64,000 nucleotides of DNA from Sipunculus nudus (lineage: Eukaryota > Annelida > Sipuncula > Golfingiida > Sipunculidae). The stretch spans positions 84,348,142 through 84,412,141 of the forward strand of contig CM049306.1 of assembly GCA_026874595.1 (NCBI GenBank). The letters are read 5' to 3'. Both the position numbers and the translations under genes were made by a program. Below, in pieces: positions 12,615-24,500 of the stretch; positions within the stretch are counted from its first letter, which is position 1, and every line of letters begins with the position of its first letter. The notes below the pieces were generated by a model, which saw only the letters and a program-made list of their open reading frames with translations, ran no database searches and was not told where the DNA came from.

Positions 12615-13085
12615 CTTCTTTAAAAAATAATGTCCCAAAATTCTAATGTTCTATGATTCTATTCATTTATTTAAACATGTTTATGCAAGGTAACCTGTTT
12701 AGACATGACAATCTGTTCCGCCACGGGGCCCAGTTTGGAAAATGTTTCTACCTGTTATTTATCAGTTGGTGACAATTACCCTAATATTTGGGTTATCATT
12801 ATTTCAGGGTTACTCCCCCCCTCCCCCCTGTTAAATCTAAACTTGCTTGCTGTTTTTTTATTACATCCTTGCAAATTCATGATGAAATTCGATCTTAAAA
12901 CAGTCCACATCTATGAAACACACTTAACTAACATGTATGGGTGCAGTTTTGAATTATACTTGTATGTCCAGTATCAACTATGGTTTGTATAAGAGCAAAA
13001 ACTAAAGGTTACACTCATGTTTACCCACAACGTACCTCCGGTTAGTCAACAATATCATCTAATGTGCATTGTGCATATCCAAAAA
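12615..13085. other. No feature recognised
   Basis: AT-rich sequence with only chance frames (the 12705..12992 frame lacks splice signals and any recognisable motif). Confidence 0.4.
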
Positions 13086-13990
13086 CAAGGGACCCATGGG
13101 TCACGTCACTCAGCTGATTTTTGGAAATTTTTAGCAAAAGCAAAATATAATTTGGTTTTCATATATATTAGCATTTGATAAGCTTTAAGAGGAAAAGGCC
13201 CTGCTAAAATAGAACCCTGTAAATTATAGAATTATGGACATGAGCCAAAATAGAATATAAACATTTATTTATTTACTGTAATAAAATGCTGTAAAAAATT
13301 CAAATAAGCATAAAATTTAATAAGCATCTTAAAACAAGCCAATTAGGTATAAATTGCATTTTCACATATCAAGGCCCAGCCAACCTTTTACGTGATAGTA
13401 ATATTATAGGTAAAAGTGCAATATAGATCAAAGGTGAAAAAATAAAAAGGTAGGATTCCAAAGCACCACGCGCGTCCATTTTAATCCCCCGCATCAAATA
13501 TTTTTATTTTTATTTTCAATAGAAACTTACCAATTTGGAGCTGCAGTCGCTAGGACATTTCTTTCAAGTAGATAATACGATTTTGATGAGATTTCCTTAT
13601 GATATTTCCTTGAAATATAACTAATGTCCCCAGTCCACAGATGCAAGGACGTGGTGGTGGTGGTGGTGTGTGTGTAGGGGGGGGGGGGGGGGTGGAATGA
13701 TAGGGGTTACTTCTCTGTATTATTATAGTGTATATACACAGGGTTTTCAGTGAATTCAACAATGCTTACAGGATAAACTAGGATATCAGCAGCAGCTGAC
13801 AAAAACCCTCACCTAAAAGAACTGTGTTTATAGGTGGTAACAGTAACAAGTATGAAATGTTTGTTCTCACATGGTTGTATATCTGTACATGTATCAATTT
13901 AAACTGGAGAGGTATGTAGTACCTTTGCAAATATGGCAAGACCAATCTCATGCAGGACTTAGAGATCTTCAAGGCATATCATTATACCAT
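13086..13990 (+). mobile_element. 5' fragment of the AACAAGGG family, then low complexity
   Basis: It starts at the family terminus (AACAAGGGACCCATGGGTC, then CTCAGCTGAT). No matching 3' stem-loop follows, so the copy is truncated. A (GT/GGT)n plus poly-G tract lies at about 13648..13693. Confidence 0.5.
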
Positions 13991-14650
13991 GTTTCATAAC
14001 AATCCACCCAGTGGTTCCTGAGAAATGAGCTCCTAAATTTATTTCTGTTTTAAGCTCTGTGACCTTGAAAAGTAGGTCAAGGTCACCCATCTTTCAACTT
14101 GACCAATATTTTGTTAACATGCATCAGCCCTGAAATATACATCAGAAATGAAGTTCCTGTGTAGAATACCTTTGGAGATATCCCGCTTACAAGGCCAAAG
14201 TTGAAAAATCTGAAAAATTCCTAAAACATCAGGAATTGTAGGTGGTGTCCCCAGACTTGTGCAGCAGGTACAGACCATCAGTCCCAATGATCATAGTAAG
14301 TTTTGTGAAAATCCAACCAATGGTTCCTGAGAAATAAGCTTCTTAGCGTTTTCTTAGCTCGAAAACATAGAAAAATAGGTCAAGGTCACCCATATTCCAA
14401 CTTGACCCAGATTCTATTAATATGCATCAACACTAAAGAAATGAAGTTCCTTTGTTGAATACCTTTGGAGATTTCCCGCTCACAAAGCTAAAGTTGAAAA
14501 ATCTGATAAAAATTCATTAAAAATCAGAAATTGTAGGTGCCCCCCCCCCCCCCCCCCAAACTTGTGCAGCAGGTACAGACTATCAGTCCCAATGATCACA
14601 GCAAGTCTTGTGAAAATCCATCTTCCTGAGAAATAAGCTTCTAAGTGTTT
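13990..14650. repeat. Tandem monomers, reverse of 2200..2720
   Basis: Two to three monomers of about 300 bp contain GGTCAAGGTCACCCAT and TCCTGAGAAATAAGCTTCT, the reverse complement of the 2.2-2.7 kb repeats. There is a poly-C run at about 14539..14557. Confidence 0.7.
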
Positions 14651-14654
14651 TTTT

Positions 14655-16670
14655 GCGAACCTTAATTTGAGCTTAAGCGATGGTGTGGCGTCGTCCATCG
14701 TCTGGCGTCCGTCGTTCATCGTTTGTACGTTAACCAATACTATCTTGAAAACAGCAAGAGTTAGCATCACAGAATTTTATGCAAAAAAATTGTCATCTAA
14801 AAAATTCTATCGGATTTTGCTTATTTTTTGGCTAACTGCATTTTCTTAGATTTTATAGGGAAAAGGCTAAAAAAAGCTTTAAAAATCTTCTCCGAAACTG
14901 TTCAGCCAAATTGTCCAATATTCCACAGAAATGATTCCTGAGACAATCTTTCTCAAGTTTGTTCGAATGGTTTAAGTTCGGTGATTTTTGGCCGAGTTAC
15001 AGGAAGTTTAACTTAGTCATCTGTCCAAAAAAGCATACTAAAATTATAGTCTCAGAAATGGCTGGAGCTATCATCCCCAAACTTTTTGCCAATGTTGGTC
15101 ACATGAGTCATATCTGAAATTGAGGTATTGGTGGCGCCACCTGCATCGGCCTTTTTTGTACAGGGGTCATCAGTGCCCTTATCATACTGACAGCTACAAA
15201 ATCTTCTTCTCTGAAACCATATGGCCAAATTGTTTAATATCGCACAGAAATGATCCTAGGGTAGTGCTTTCTGAAGTGTGTTCAAATGGTCTCAGTTCAG
15301 TGACTTTTGGCTGAGTTATAGGAAGCTGAATTTAGTCATATGCCATAACATCCCATTTTAGCTCAGTGGCTACAAAGATCTTCTCAAAAACCACTGGGCC
15401 AAATTCTTAAATCTCACACATTAATTATTCTTAGATGTTGATAATTCAACTTTGTTCAAATGGTTTTGGTTCAGTGATTTTTGGCTGAGTTATGGGAAGC
15501 TTAACTTAGCCATTTTGCTGTATTTTTTCCATATGAGTTATAAACCTGCAAAACGTTTTTTGATTGACGCCACTGAGGCCAATTTGTTTAATATTTTACA
15601 TTAATTAACCCTGAATAATTCTTGTAATAATTGTCTTTTATGGTTCCAAAGAATGAATTTTAGCTGAATTATAAAGATTGAACCGAGTCATTTTACCATA
15701 TATGTTAGCTGTGTGAAGCAGATATATCTAGCCTGGCACCTGTTTATCAGCATCCATTACATCATGCCTCTAGACTTTAAGATTTCAGGTTATCTATGGT
15801 TAATATTGACAAGATTGTTTTTTAAAAGCTTTTACAAAATGTAGATTTATGATTTTAGATATTCCTCATGCCAGGCAATCTTTACAATCACAGGTATACA
15901 GCTCTCTGTGGGTATATAAAGACGGCTGTACATGGATTATAAATAATTGGTATCCATACTCAGTTCAAGATTTTGCCATCAGTGAGATGCATCTGTATTA
16001 TGATTTTGCATTCAATATGCATCTGTAGTAATTTTTAGCGAACCTGTGAGCTAATGCGATGGTGTGGCGGCGTCAGTTGTCTGTACGTTTATTACTACTA
16101 TTTCAAAAATGACTGGAGCTAGCATCATGAAATTTAATGCAAAAAATTAGCCATCTGAAAAACTCTGCATTTTCTTAGATTTTATAGAGAAAAAGCTAAA
16201 AAAAACTTTAAAAATCTTCTCCTCGGAAACGGTCAAGCCAAATTGTTCAATATTTCACAGAAAAACATACCAAAATGACAGTCTCAGAAACAGCCCGAGC
16301 TATCATCATCAAATTTTATGCCAGTGTTGGTCACATGAGTCATATATGAAATTCAGGTATTGGTGGCGCCACCTGCATTGACCTTTATTTGTACGGGGTC
16401 ATTGGTCATCTGTACATTAACCCATAATTTCTAAGGAATGGCAGGAGCTACCATCCCCAGATTTTATGCAATAATCTGTCACATATCAAATGATGTGTAC
16501 AAAATTATTGTTCAATTATAACTTCTGTAACATTGCACAAAAATTATTCTTACGTGGCTTTGTTCAACTTTACGTGAATGATTTTGGCAGAATTATTGGA
16601 CCTTTAACAATGAAAGGACTGCATCTTTTACTATTCTAGATATTTTGATATAAGTTTATGAATATGTCAG
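14655..16670 (+). repeat. Dispersed repeat, GCGAACC...GGTGTGGCG start, two copies
   Basis: Two starts share GCGAACC followed within 40 bases by GCGATGGTGTGGCG (14655 and 16037). Both lead into monomers also found at 1..720. GGTGGCGCCACC occurs at 15130..15141 and 16362..16373. It is non-coding and resembles a non-autonomous element family with monomeric cores. Confidence 0.65.
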
Positions 16671-16679
16671 CTTGAAAAA

Positions 16680-17736
16680 AAAGCATTTTAGCCAAAATCT
16701 TTCAGTATGTGTAAACAGATTTACCAACAGGCCAAGACTGTGTCTGTATCTTTAAATAGGTTGAGAAACTGCCAACTGTTTCAGATTTGGCAACAGATCA
16801 AGAGTTCAATCAGTGCAGCCAGATATAGGTCAAGAGTTCAATCAGTGCCGCCAAGCACAAGGCATGTGATCACCTCATGGGTGACATATGAACACCTCAT
16901 GGGCACCATGTGATCACCTCATGGGTGTCATGCCCCTCAGGGCAGGGCCCCTGCATGAGCTTATGCAATGGTGTGGCTACTATTTCAGATTTGGCAACAG
17001 GCTAGAGGTCAGTCTCGATCTATTTATAGCTTTGGCAGACTGCCAACTGTATCAGATTAGGCAACAGGTTAAGAGTTCACTCAGTGCAGCCAGGTATGGG
17101 TCAGGAGTTCACTCAGTGTAGTAGCTGCATTCTATTTATAGCTTTGGCAGACTGCCCACTGCATCAGATTTGGCACCAAAGTTCAACCTGGATCAATTTA
17201 CAGCTTTGGTAGACTGCCAACTGTGTCAGATTATGCAACAGGTGGAGAGTTCACTCAGTGCAGCCAGGTACGGGTCAAAAGTTCACTCAGTCTAGCCAGG
17301 TGCAGGTCATGAGTTCACTCAGTGCAGTAGCCTGAGCCAGCAAATTTGTCACAGTTCACCTGGGGCAACTGCCTTTCTCACCTAAGCCTGGTCAGCCCCA
17401 TGCATCAGACTCAAGGTATGTTTGATGTATTGGGCTGATATTTTGACCTGTCTATGTGTCTTTGATGGCTTTCTCGTTCACAAGACAGGTGTCGCCACCT
17501 ACAATGACTTTTGCACAGTGTATATGCCTGCTTATTTCTACAGAGGAATCAGCCTGAAATTGGGCATATATACACATATCAAATAGCTTTGTCGTATACA
17601 AGACTGGTGGTGCCACCTATAATAATTTTGGCACAGTGTGGGTCCCTGCTAATTTTCAGGAGGGGTTTGATACATCAGTCTGACATTGGGCATATGTATA
17701 TATCTCTTTGTTGTATACAAGACAGGTGGTAATCAT
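16680..17736. repeat. Interspersed repeat with minisatellite core (copy 2)
   Basis: Closely matches 1110..2100, including the GTCAAGAGTTCACTCAGTGC units (16800..17320), with some gains and losses of units. The 17400..17730 part contains degenerate monomers like those of the adjacent Helentron-like element. Confidence 0.75.
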
Positions 17737-19187
17737 TGTATCCGCCAAAATGGTTTTGTGTGTACTATGTTTTCAGTCAGACGCCGCCGCCAACACCGCC
17801 GCATAGGTTTCCCCGTAACCACTAGGCAGAATTTTTTTAAATTCGGAATTATGATCGGGTCACATGTGAACTGTTGCGGCCTCATTTTTGGTTGACCTTG
17901 GACCTTTCCTCTCTGCCCAGCGTCCATTTGTGCGTCTGGTTCCACACATAAACCCACATATCTCGGGAACTGTTTGACAGATCAGGCTAAAAATTTTACA
18001 CAAATGTAGCCCTTGGATAGCTTTATAACATACACTAAAAATGGTGGCGCCACCTGCAACCATTTTTGCACAGCATCCATCTGTTCATCTGCCTTGGGAT
18101 AAAAACACTCATATCTCTGCATCGGTTGGACTTATCTATCTGAAATTTTGTATGTGTATACATCCTGGACAGCTTTCTTGATTTTGTGGCAGGTGGTGCC
18201 ACCTACATTCACGTTTAAGCTGCAGACATCCAGGCTCATATCTGAGGAACCGTTTGACTGATTTGGCCAAAATTTTGCATGTGTGTAGTTCTCACTTAGA
18301 TCTTCATCATACACAAAACTGGAGGGGCCACCTGCAACCATTTTTGCACAGCGTTTGTCCGTTTGTCTGCCGTTGGCTAAAATCACTCATATCTCTGCAT
18401 CGGTTGGACTTATCTATCTGAAATTTGGTATGTGTATACATCCTGGACAGCTTTCTTGATTTTGTGGCAGGTGGCGCCACCTACATTCACGTTTAAGCTG
18501 CAGACATCCAGGCTCATATCTCAGGAACCGTTTGACTGATTTGGCCAAAATTTTGCATGTGTGTAGTTCTAACTTAGATCTTTATCATACACAAAACTGG
18601 AGGGGCCACCTGCAACCATTTTTGCACAGCGTTTGTCCGTTTGTCTGCCGTGGGCTAAAATCACTCATATCTCTGTAGTGGTTTGACATATCTGCCTAAA
18701 ATTTTGCATTTTATAGATCCTGGACAGCTTTCTTGATTTTATGACAGGTGGCGCCACCTACATTCTAGTTTACGCTGCAGACATCCAAGCTCATATCTCG
18801 GGAACCGTTTGACCGATTGGGCCAAAATTTTGCATGTGTATAGATCTTACATAGCTCTTTATCATTAACAAAACTGGAGGGGCCACCTGCAACCATTTTT
18901 GCACAGCATCTGTCTGTTTGTCTGCTGTGGGCTAAAATCACTCATATATCTGTAGTGGTTTGACTTTTCTGCCTAAAATTTTGCATATCGGTATGTATAC
19001 AACTTGGACAGCTTTCTGGATTGGTGGTAGGTGGCGCAACCTACATACACATTTCGGCTGCACACCCACGCTAATATGCAACACACCTCACTCTATTTCC
19101 CCTTGCCACTCAATCCATGCCTCACTTCACCCGTTCCACTCTGATTTAGGCAGATACCCAGTCGCTTGTCGACTACCCGTATTCTAG
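17737..19187 (+). mobile_element. Helentron-like (HINE-type) element A with tandem-repeat core
   Basis: The 5' subterminal motif TGTATCCGCC is at 17737 (same start as element C). The core is a tandem array with a period of about 278 bp (CATCCTGGACAG or its variant at about 18161, 18439 and 18716), each unit made of two related halves; GGTGGCGCCACC is at 18043, 18470 and 18747. The 3' end has a decayed copy of the inverted subterminal motif, the stem-loop AGTCG..CGACT, and CTAG at 19184..19187 followed by T. No Rep/helicase coding region is present, so it is non-autonomous. The plan matches Helentron-associated elements and bivalve pearl elements (family knowledge). Confidence 0.75.
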
Positions 19188-19925
19188 TTTTCCATTATTT
19201 TGGGGGGGACTTCAGAGCCCCATAGCTCAGAGGTTATGGGAAACAGAGACCTAATTTTAGGTTTCTGTGGACACTTTTCATGGACCTCCCTGCATGTCAG
19301 AGAGAAGATTCTAGGTCCAGTCGTTACAAATTGTGCCCTGTTAACAGACGACCACATCTTAAGAGGTCTCAAAAATACATAAAAAATTTGTAAAAATATA
19401 GGAGGCGCCACCAGACTGCAGAAACTGATAAAACATTCCATGATCAATATCCATGCAAAGAATCATGGTGGTCAATGCAATAGTTGTTATTAGATACTTG
19501 AGCTTTTATATCAAATTTTCCATTATTCTGGGGGGGGGGGTACTTGGGAGCCCAATAGCTCAGAGGTTATGGGTAACAGAGACCTAATTTCAGGTTTCCA
19601 AGAGGATTTTTCATGGACCTCCCTGGAACTCAAATTTGAAGATTCCAGGTCCAGTGGTTAATGGACAGACAGATGACAGACTTTCAGTCAGCTGAGCTAA
19701 AAACAGATAAGTGGTTATGATAGTAAGCAGTCCTGAAATGTGATAATAGGTTTTTAATGTAAATTTGAGGTTTTTCCTTAATTTCTCAAAGGGATAAAGT
19801 TGCAGTGACCCAGTTTTTGGTTTGGTGACAAAACGTGCAGTCTATCGGTTGGACAGACAGAAGGACGACGGACATTGGACCATAACTAAAGCTCAGATGA
19901 CTTATAGTCACCTGAGCTAATAAAA
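19188..19925. mobile_element. 340-bp monomer repeat with AGCTCAG stem-loop ends
   Basis: Two monomers of the type expanded in BAP1 intron 9 (TAACAGAGACCTAATTTCAGG, GGCGCCACCAGACTGCAG) are followed by ends with GTCAGCTGAGCTAAAAA at about 19688..19704 and a full stem-loop at about 19892..19920. It contains poly-G runs. This lies between the BAP1 3' end and element A. Confidence 0.7.
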
Positions 19926-21331
19926 CGATAGACAAATGATTCACATTCACATCAGTTTATTTACTAAATGCCATACAAATACAGCAAACAAATATTACAT
20001 TCCACACATAACTTTCAGCACTACATACTGACTAGCTTGAGGTCACCACCAGATCCACGTGTTACACTACAGTGTGGTGTGTGTGTGGTGTGTCATTACT
20101 ATTATTTCTGCTGCTGTAATGTGTGGTGATTTATCCTCTGGTGTTAACAGTCTCTAAAATTTAATAGCATGCACAGGAACATGCACACGACAATGCACAG
20201 GACTATCCTCTATTCTAAGTTTCTTCAATAATTTACACTCCAAAGTGATCTCTTCTCTAACGCTAAACTTTCTAAGTTGGTAAACTGGACATCTTTTTTG
20301 CCTAACTAGGGATAAGTAGAAAAATACAAAGTATATGATACTGCCAGCAGTTTGGATGAAACTTGTGAAATCAGGCCTAAATCATTGTAAAATAACTTGT
20401 TCACAGATTATTGTGTAAATGTATCGTTGTAATATGGCTGCTTGTAAATATTCCTAGATAATTTATCAACACAGTGCTGCCCTTGCTTGGGCTGTGAGTG
20501 ATACAACAGTGGATACAATGATTAGTGCAGTACAATTCCACCAGTGTGCCAATACATCATGATACAAAATTAAATATTGTATCAGTATCGTCAGATGTCC
20601 TAACATCGATACATTGACGATACATGACCATCCATCAGAAGAAGGCCTTACATTTTATTACCGCCAGACAGCATTTGATTACAAGTTGGTGGCCTGGGGC
20701 CAGTATGGCTAAACATCATTGGCTACTCATAAGTTATATTTGGATTGGTGAACTTCCTGTACCCCAAGAACAAACCAGGGACTGTTTCATGATTTGATAT
20801 AATCAACCTTTCTAGGAAACAACATAACAAACTTGAAATGCTTTTAAAATATTTCCTTGAAATATCATATATCAAATTGAGAGTGAAATATCCCGATACG
20901 TATTGTAGTGCAAGACACATTTTGTTATAGCCCTACTGATTCCACTTTCAGAGCTCAAGATTTGATTTGTGATCCAAGCATTTCATTTTGTTGCTTTGTT
21001 CATATTTGAATAAGGGGTCTATTTAAACTGCATTACTGAAGGTCTAAACATTTTTTCACATTTAATACTTGTTCACCAGAAATGTTCAGCAATTCTGTGA
21101 GAATTAAGTGACCATCACACCTAAATTTAATTAATGTAAAAGATTTGAATAAGATTATTTTACTGCTTTTTTGTATAAACTTGGCATATGAATCACAGCA
21201 AAAATATTTCAATTATTACATCCCTAATTTGTATGATAATAAATAGAAAAATGTATACTCATTATGTGTGACTGATCTTAATTCTACATTATATTAAAAG
21301 AAGAAATTTCTGACAATTCAGTTCTCTTGTG
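19926..21331 (-). other. BAP1: BAP1 3' UTR with poly(A) signal
   Basis: This non-repetitive sequence lies directly 3' of the BAP1 stop. On the minus strand AATAAA occurs at 19961..19956, followed by a GT-rich tract, just before repeat sequence starts. Another AATAAA is near 20655. The exact end is not determinable here. Confidence 0.55.
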
Positions 21332-21532
21332 TTATCTTCGTTTCTTTGGCCTTGACCTTCGTCTCCTCTCCGGTCGAGCTGCTTTGTGAAGTGACCCCAC
21401 GTTGACCCCTTGACGACGCTTTACCAACATGTGCTCTTCTACAAGTTCCCCAAGGTGACCTTGCTCAGCTAACATTGACAGGAACATACAGATGAACTGG
21501 TCATAATTATGCGTCCGTCGACAGTCATCCAT
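21332..21532 (-). CDS. BAP1: BAP1 coding exon 12 (C-terminus)
   Basis: 201 nt including the stop. Begins [20 protein letters not shown] and ends [20 protein letters not shown]. This is the most conserved tail of BAP1, with the ASXL/DNA-binding end and nuclear localisation signal. Acceptor TTCCAG. Confidence 0.96.
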   Translation of the reverse strand: MDDCRRTHNYDQFICMFLSMLAEQGHLGELVEEHMLVKRRQGVNVGSLHKAARPERRRRSRPKKRR

Positions 21533-24500
21533 CTGGAAACAAAGGTCACAGAATGAGTATGAAGGTGATTTCTGAGGACAAAATATGTAAAAGCATAGTT
21601 CTGTCATGTTGAAATAAACAAAAATTGTATATGGGTGCAATGCTGCATTGGAGCTCCTGCAAGGCTCCAAAAGAAATAAGGAGCTTTAGAGGAAAACTTG
21701 AGACAAATTTATAGCAGTTTATAAGAGGTTTCAGCCAAAACTATAGGAAAAATAGGGGATTTTTTTTTAATGCACATTCATGTTTTACTTGGGTATTTGA
21801 CACCATCAACAGTTTTCCAGCCAGCAGCTATTTTATTGGTTCAGAGGGCTATATTCTACAAAGAAAAAAGCTGAATGTGTCCAATAATAACAGGTCTAAC
21901 AAACAATAATTATTTAACACTAACAGTTTTACCAGAAAAAAAAATTTGTGCAATGAAGAAATATAGGAAATTTTGGGTCTCAATAATGGAAAATATCGGA
22001 AATTAACAGAAAATTATATTTTTATGGGAATTTTTAAGAAATATATGATTCAGCTGAAGTCCTGAAACAGCATTTTATTGTCACTTCTCTCTGTGGACAA
22101 GTTGACCATATTTAGTCATCCGAAGAAAAAAGGTGTCCATCATTGATGAACAGATTCAAAACATCCTACAAGATATATAGGCTCCGAAACAAGTTTGAAC
22201 AGCTTCTGATGGGCTATTTGTTTGTTAATAAAAAATATATATAATTATGAAATAAATTTTTTAGAAGTTTGTTCCTCAAGGAAGAATATTATTCAGCTAA
22301 AAATTTAAATATAATATACTTTGTATGTATCATATCATGAACTTCACTGAGTGAGATATCATGATACATAGAGTAACAATACATAATTTATCCCCCGTCT
22401 TTAGTATGCTGTAACAGAATAAGTCCTCACCCATGCTACTAGTATGTAAAAGATTGCAATCAAAATAATCATACAGTAAATAATTTCTTTGTGCAACTCT
22501 TTGGCAGAATTAGAAAGTTGAGAGAATCAATATGATTTTCTTCATTTATTCAACATTAAAAATGGCCATAACCACAAATGTTTTTATTAATTAAATTTGA
22601 ATATAAGCAGCCATCTGAATTTAATATTGCTGGATCATATAAATATTTAACAAATTATATGAAATTTTGATAAATAAAAAGCTGTACATAGGACAGGTGG
22701 TAACAGAAAACTGATTGTTCATTTAATACCTGATATTTTCTTCTCTTTTCTATTTCGTCATGGAGATTTGTGTCACAGGTCTTGATTTCCTGTTCGATGT
22801 TCTTTAGTAGGGCAACAAGATCCTGAAAAAATACATGCTACATATACATGTGGCCTCAAACAGATATTATTATAAAATATAGTATGTCCTATATAATACA
22901 GTTTATTAACCATGTTGCCCCGGCCTAAGACCACTCTGTGCTGGATTTATAGTTTCAAAGAAAAATTAGCTTCTGTTATCACAACAGACAGATAAAATGG
23001 AAAAGGTCCTGAATCTTCTGTCTCTTTAAAGTAAAATTTAGTGCAAAGATTGATAACTTTAGCACACAGCAAACAGGGATTGCTAATTTAAGAACACAAA
23101 AAAGAATAGACATATGTTGGTTATCAATTAAATAATGAGAAAATGGAAAAGCTGTTATGCTTCATGTGATCAACATATTTTTTAAAGTGCAAGGAAGGAT
23201 TTGCTGTTTTGATCATTTTCACATTGTGCCTTCAGTTTGGCTTATCCTGACAACAACCTCAATAAAATTCAGATGTCTAGACTATCGACTGTCTATATTA
23301 CCACTTTGGCAGAGCATGGTTACCTTTGGTGAGAATCCTTTGTGTTGAGATTTCTTCTTCTCTATGTCTAAGACTTTAGTTCCTTCTGGTCCAGCTGACT
23401 GTAGAGACACCGCTGAGACTCCATCAGTCTGACCTGCCTGCATCTGTGATACAGAGGCAGAGATGTCCATCAGCTGCTGTATATCCTCAGTTTTCACATT
23501 CAGCGGAGCTTCAGCTAACTCATACTGCTGCTCCAGGCTGATGTCCAGCCCTGGCTTGCTGCCTGGAGAAGTCCCAGGGCTGGGCTCAGAGGATGCATTT
23601 AATGAATTTGTTGGCGAGTTTAAGAAGCTGCCGACTTCAGAAGCTGTGTCTGTGCTAGAACTACTGGGTCCTGGGGATCCATCATTAAATTTAGTCTGTA
23701 CTGTAAGAGGTTTGGTGACATCACCACTGTCTGTGGATGCATTAACACCTGGTGGGGGTACAGGTGTTCTTGGCAGTGCTGTGACGGAGGACACATGTGG
23801 CCCCCCAGCTAGTGATATTTTCATTTTTAGTGGACCCTCCTGTGTCACCTGGAGCTGAGTCTGTCGGGCAAGCGAGTGTTCCTCACCGTCGTTATCCGCA
23901 TCCACATCACTATCATCATCACTACCATCAACATTCACTGATCCGTCTTCACTCGCCTGGCTCCCTGTGTCCATCAACTCCATATCAGGACTTTTTGCGT
24001 AATTATGACTGTCTAACTCAGGGGGCAGCCTTACAGGTGTAGATGAAGCAGTTTCTGTTGTGACCTCAGCCACATCTGTTGGAATCAATATATCCGAAGT
24101 GGCAAGGTCATCAAAGCCTGATGACTTGTGTGAAGCTCTTGTTGAACGACTCCCCAATTTTGTTGATCTTTCAAAGCTTGCCAGTGGTTTTTCATTGGCT
24201 GCTGCAGCTGTCGCTTCCCGGACAGCTGCAGCCACCGATCGTGTTATGATCGGCTCGGCTTTGATTTGTTTGACAGATCTACTAGTGGCTGTTGGGTCGT
24301 TATGTATAGATGGGTTTGTCACTTTAACCATCTGCAAGTTAACCACATAACAGCTTTAACTCATCTGATGATGACACAGCTCATAAATGTTTAATGAAAT
24401 TATAAACACAACAACAATAATGCTAAATTAATGACCATATCCAACTTCTCTTCAATTTCAAAAAGTAACATATATAACATATTACACTGCATAAGCTCAG

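Noticed and set aside
17900-19100. CRISPR-like array because of regular repeats
   Set aside because: The period is about 278 bp with diverged units and there are no short spacers; this is the core of a eukaryotic mobile element.
23463-24350. Plus-strand ORFs opposite BAP1 exon 10
   Set aside because: Antisense shadows of the confirmed BAP1 coding sequence.
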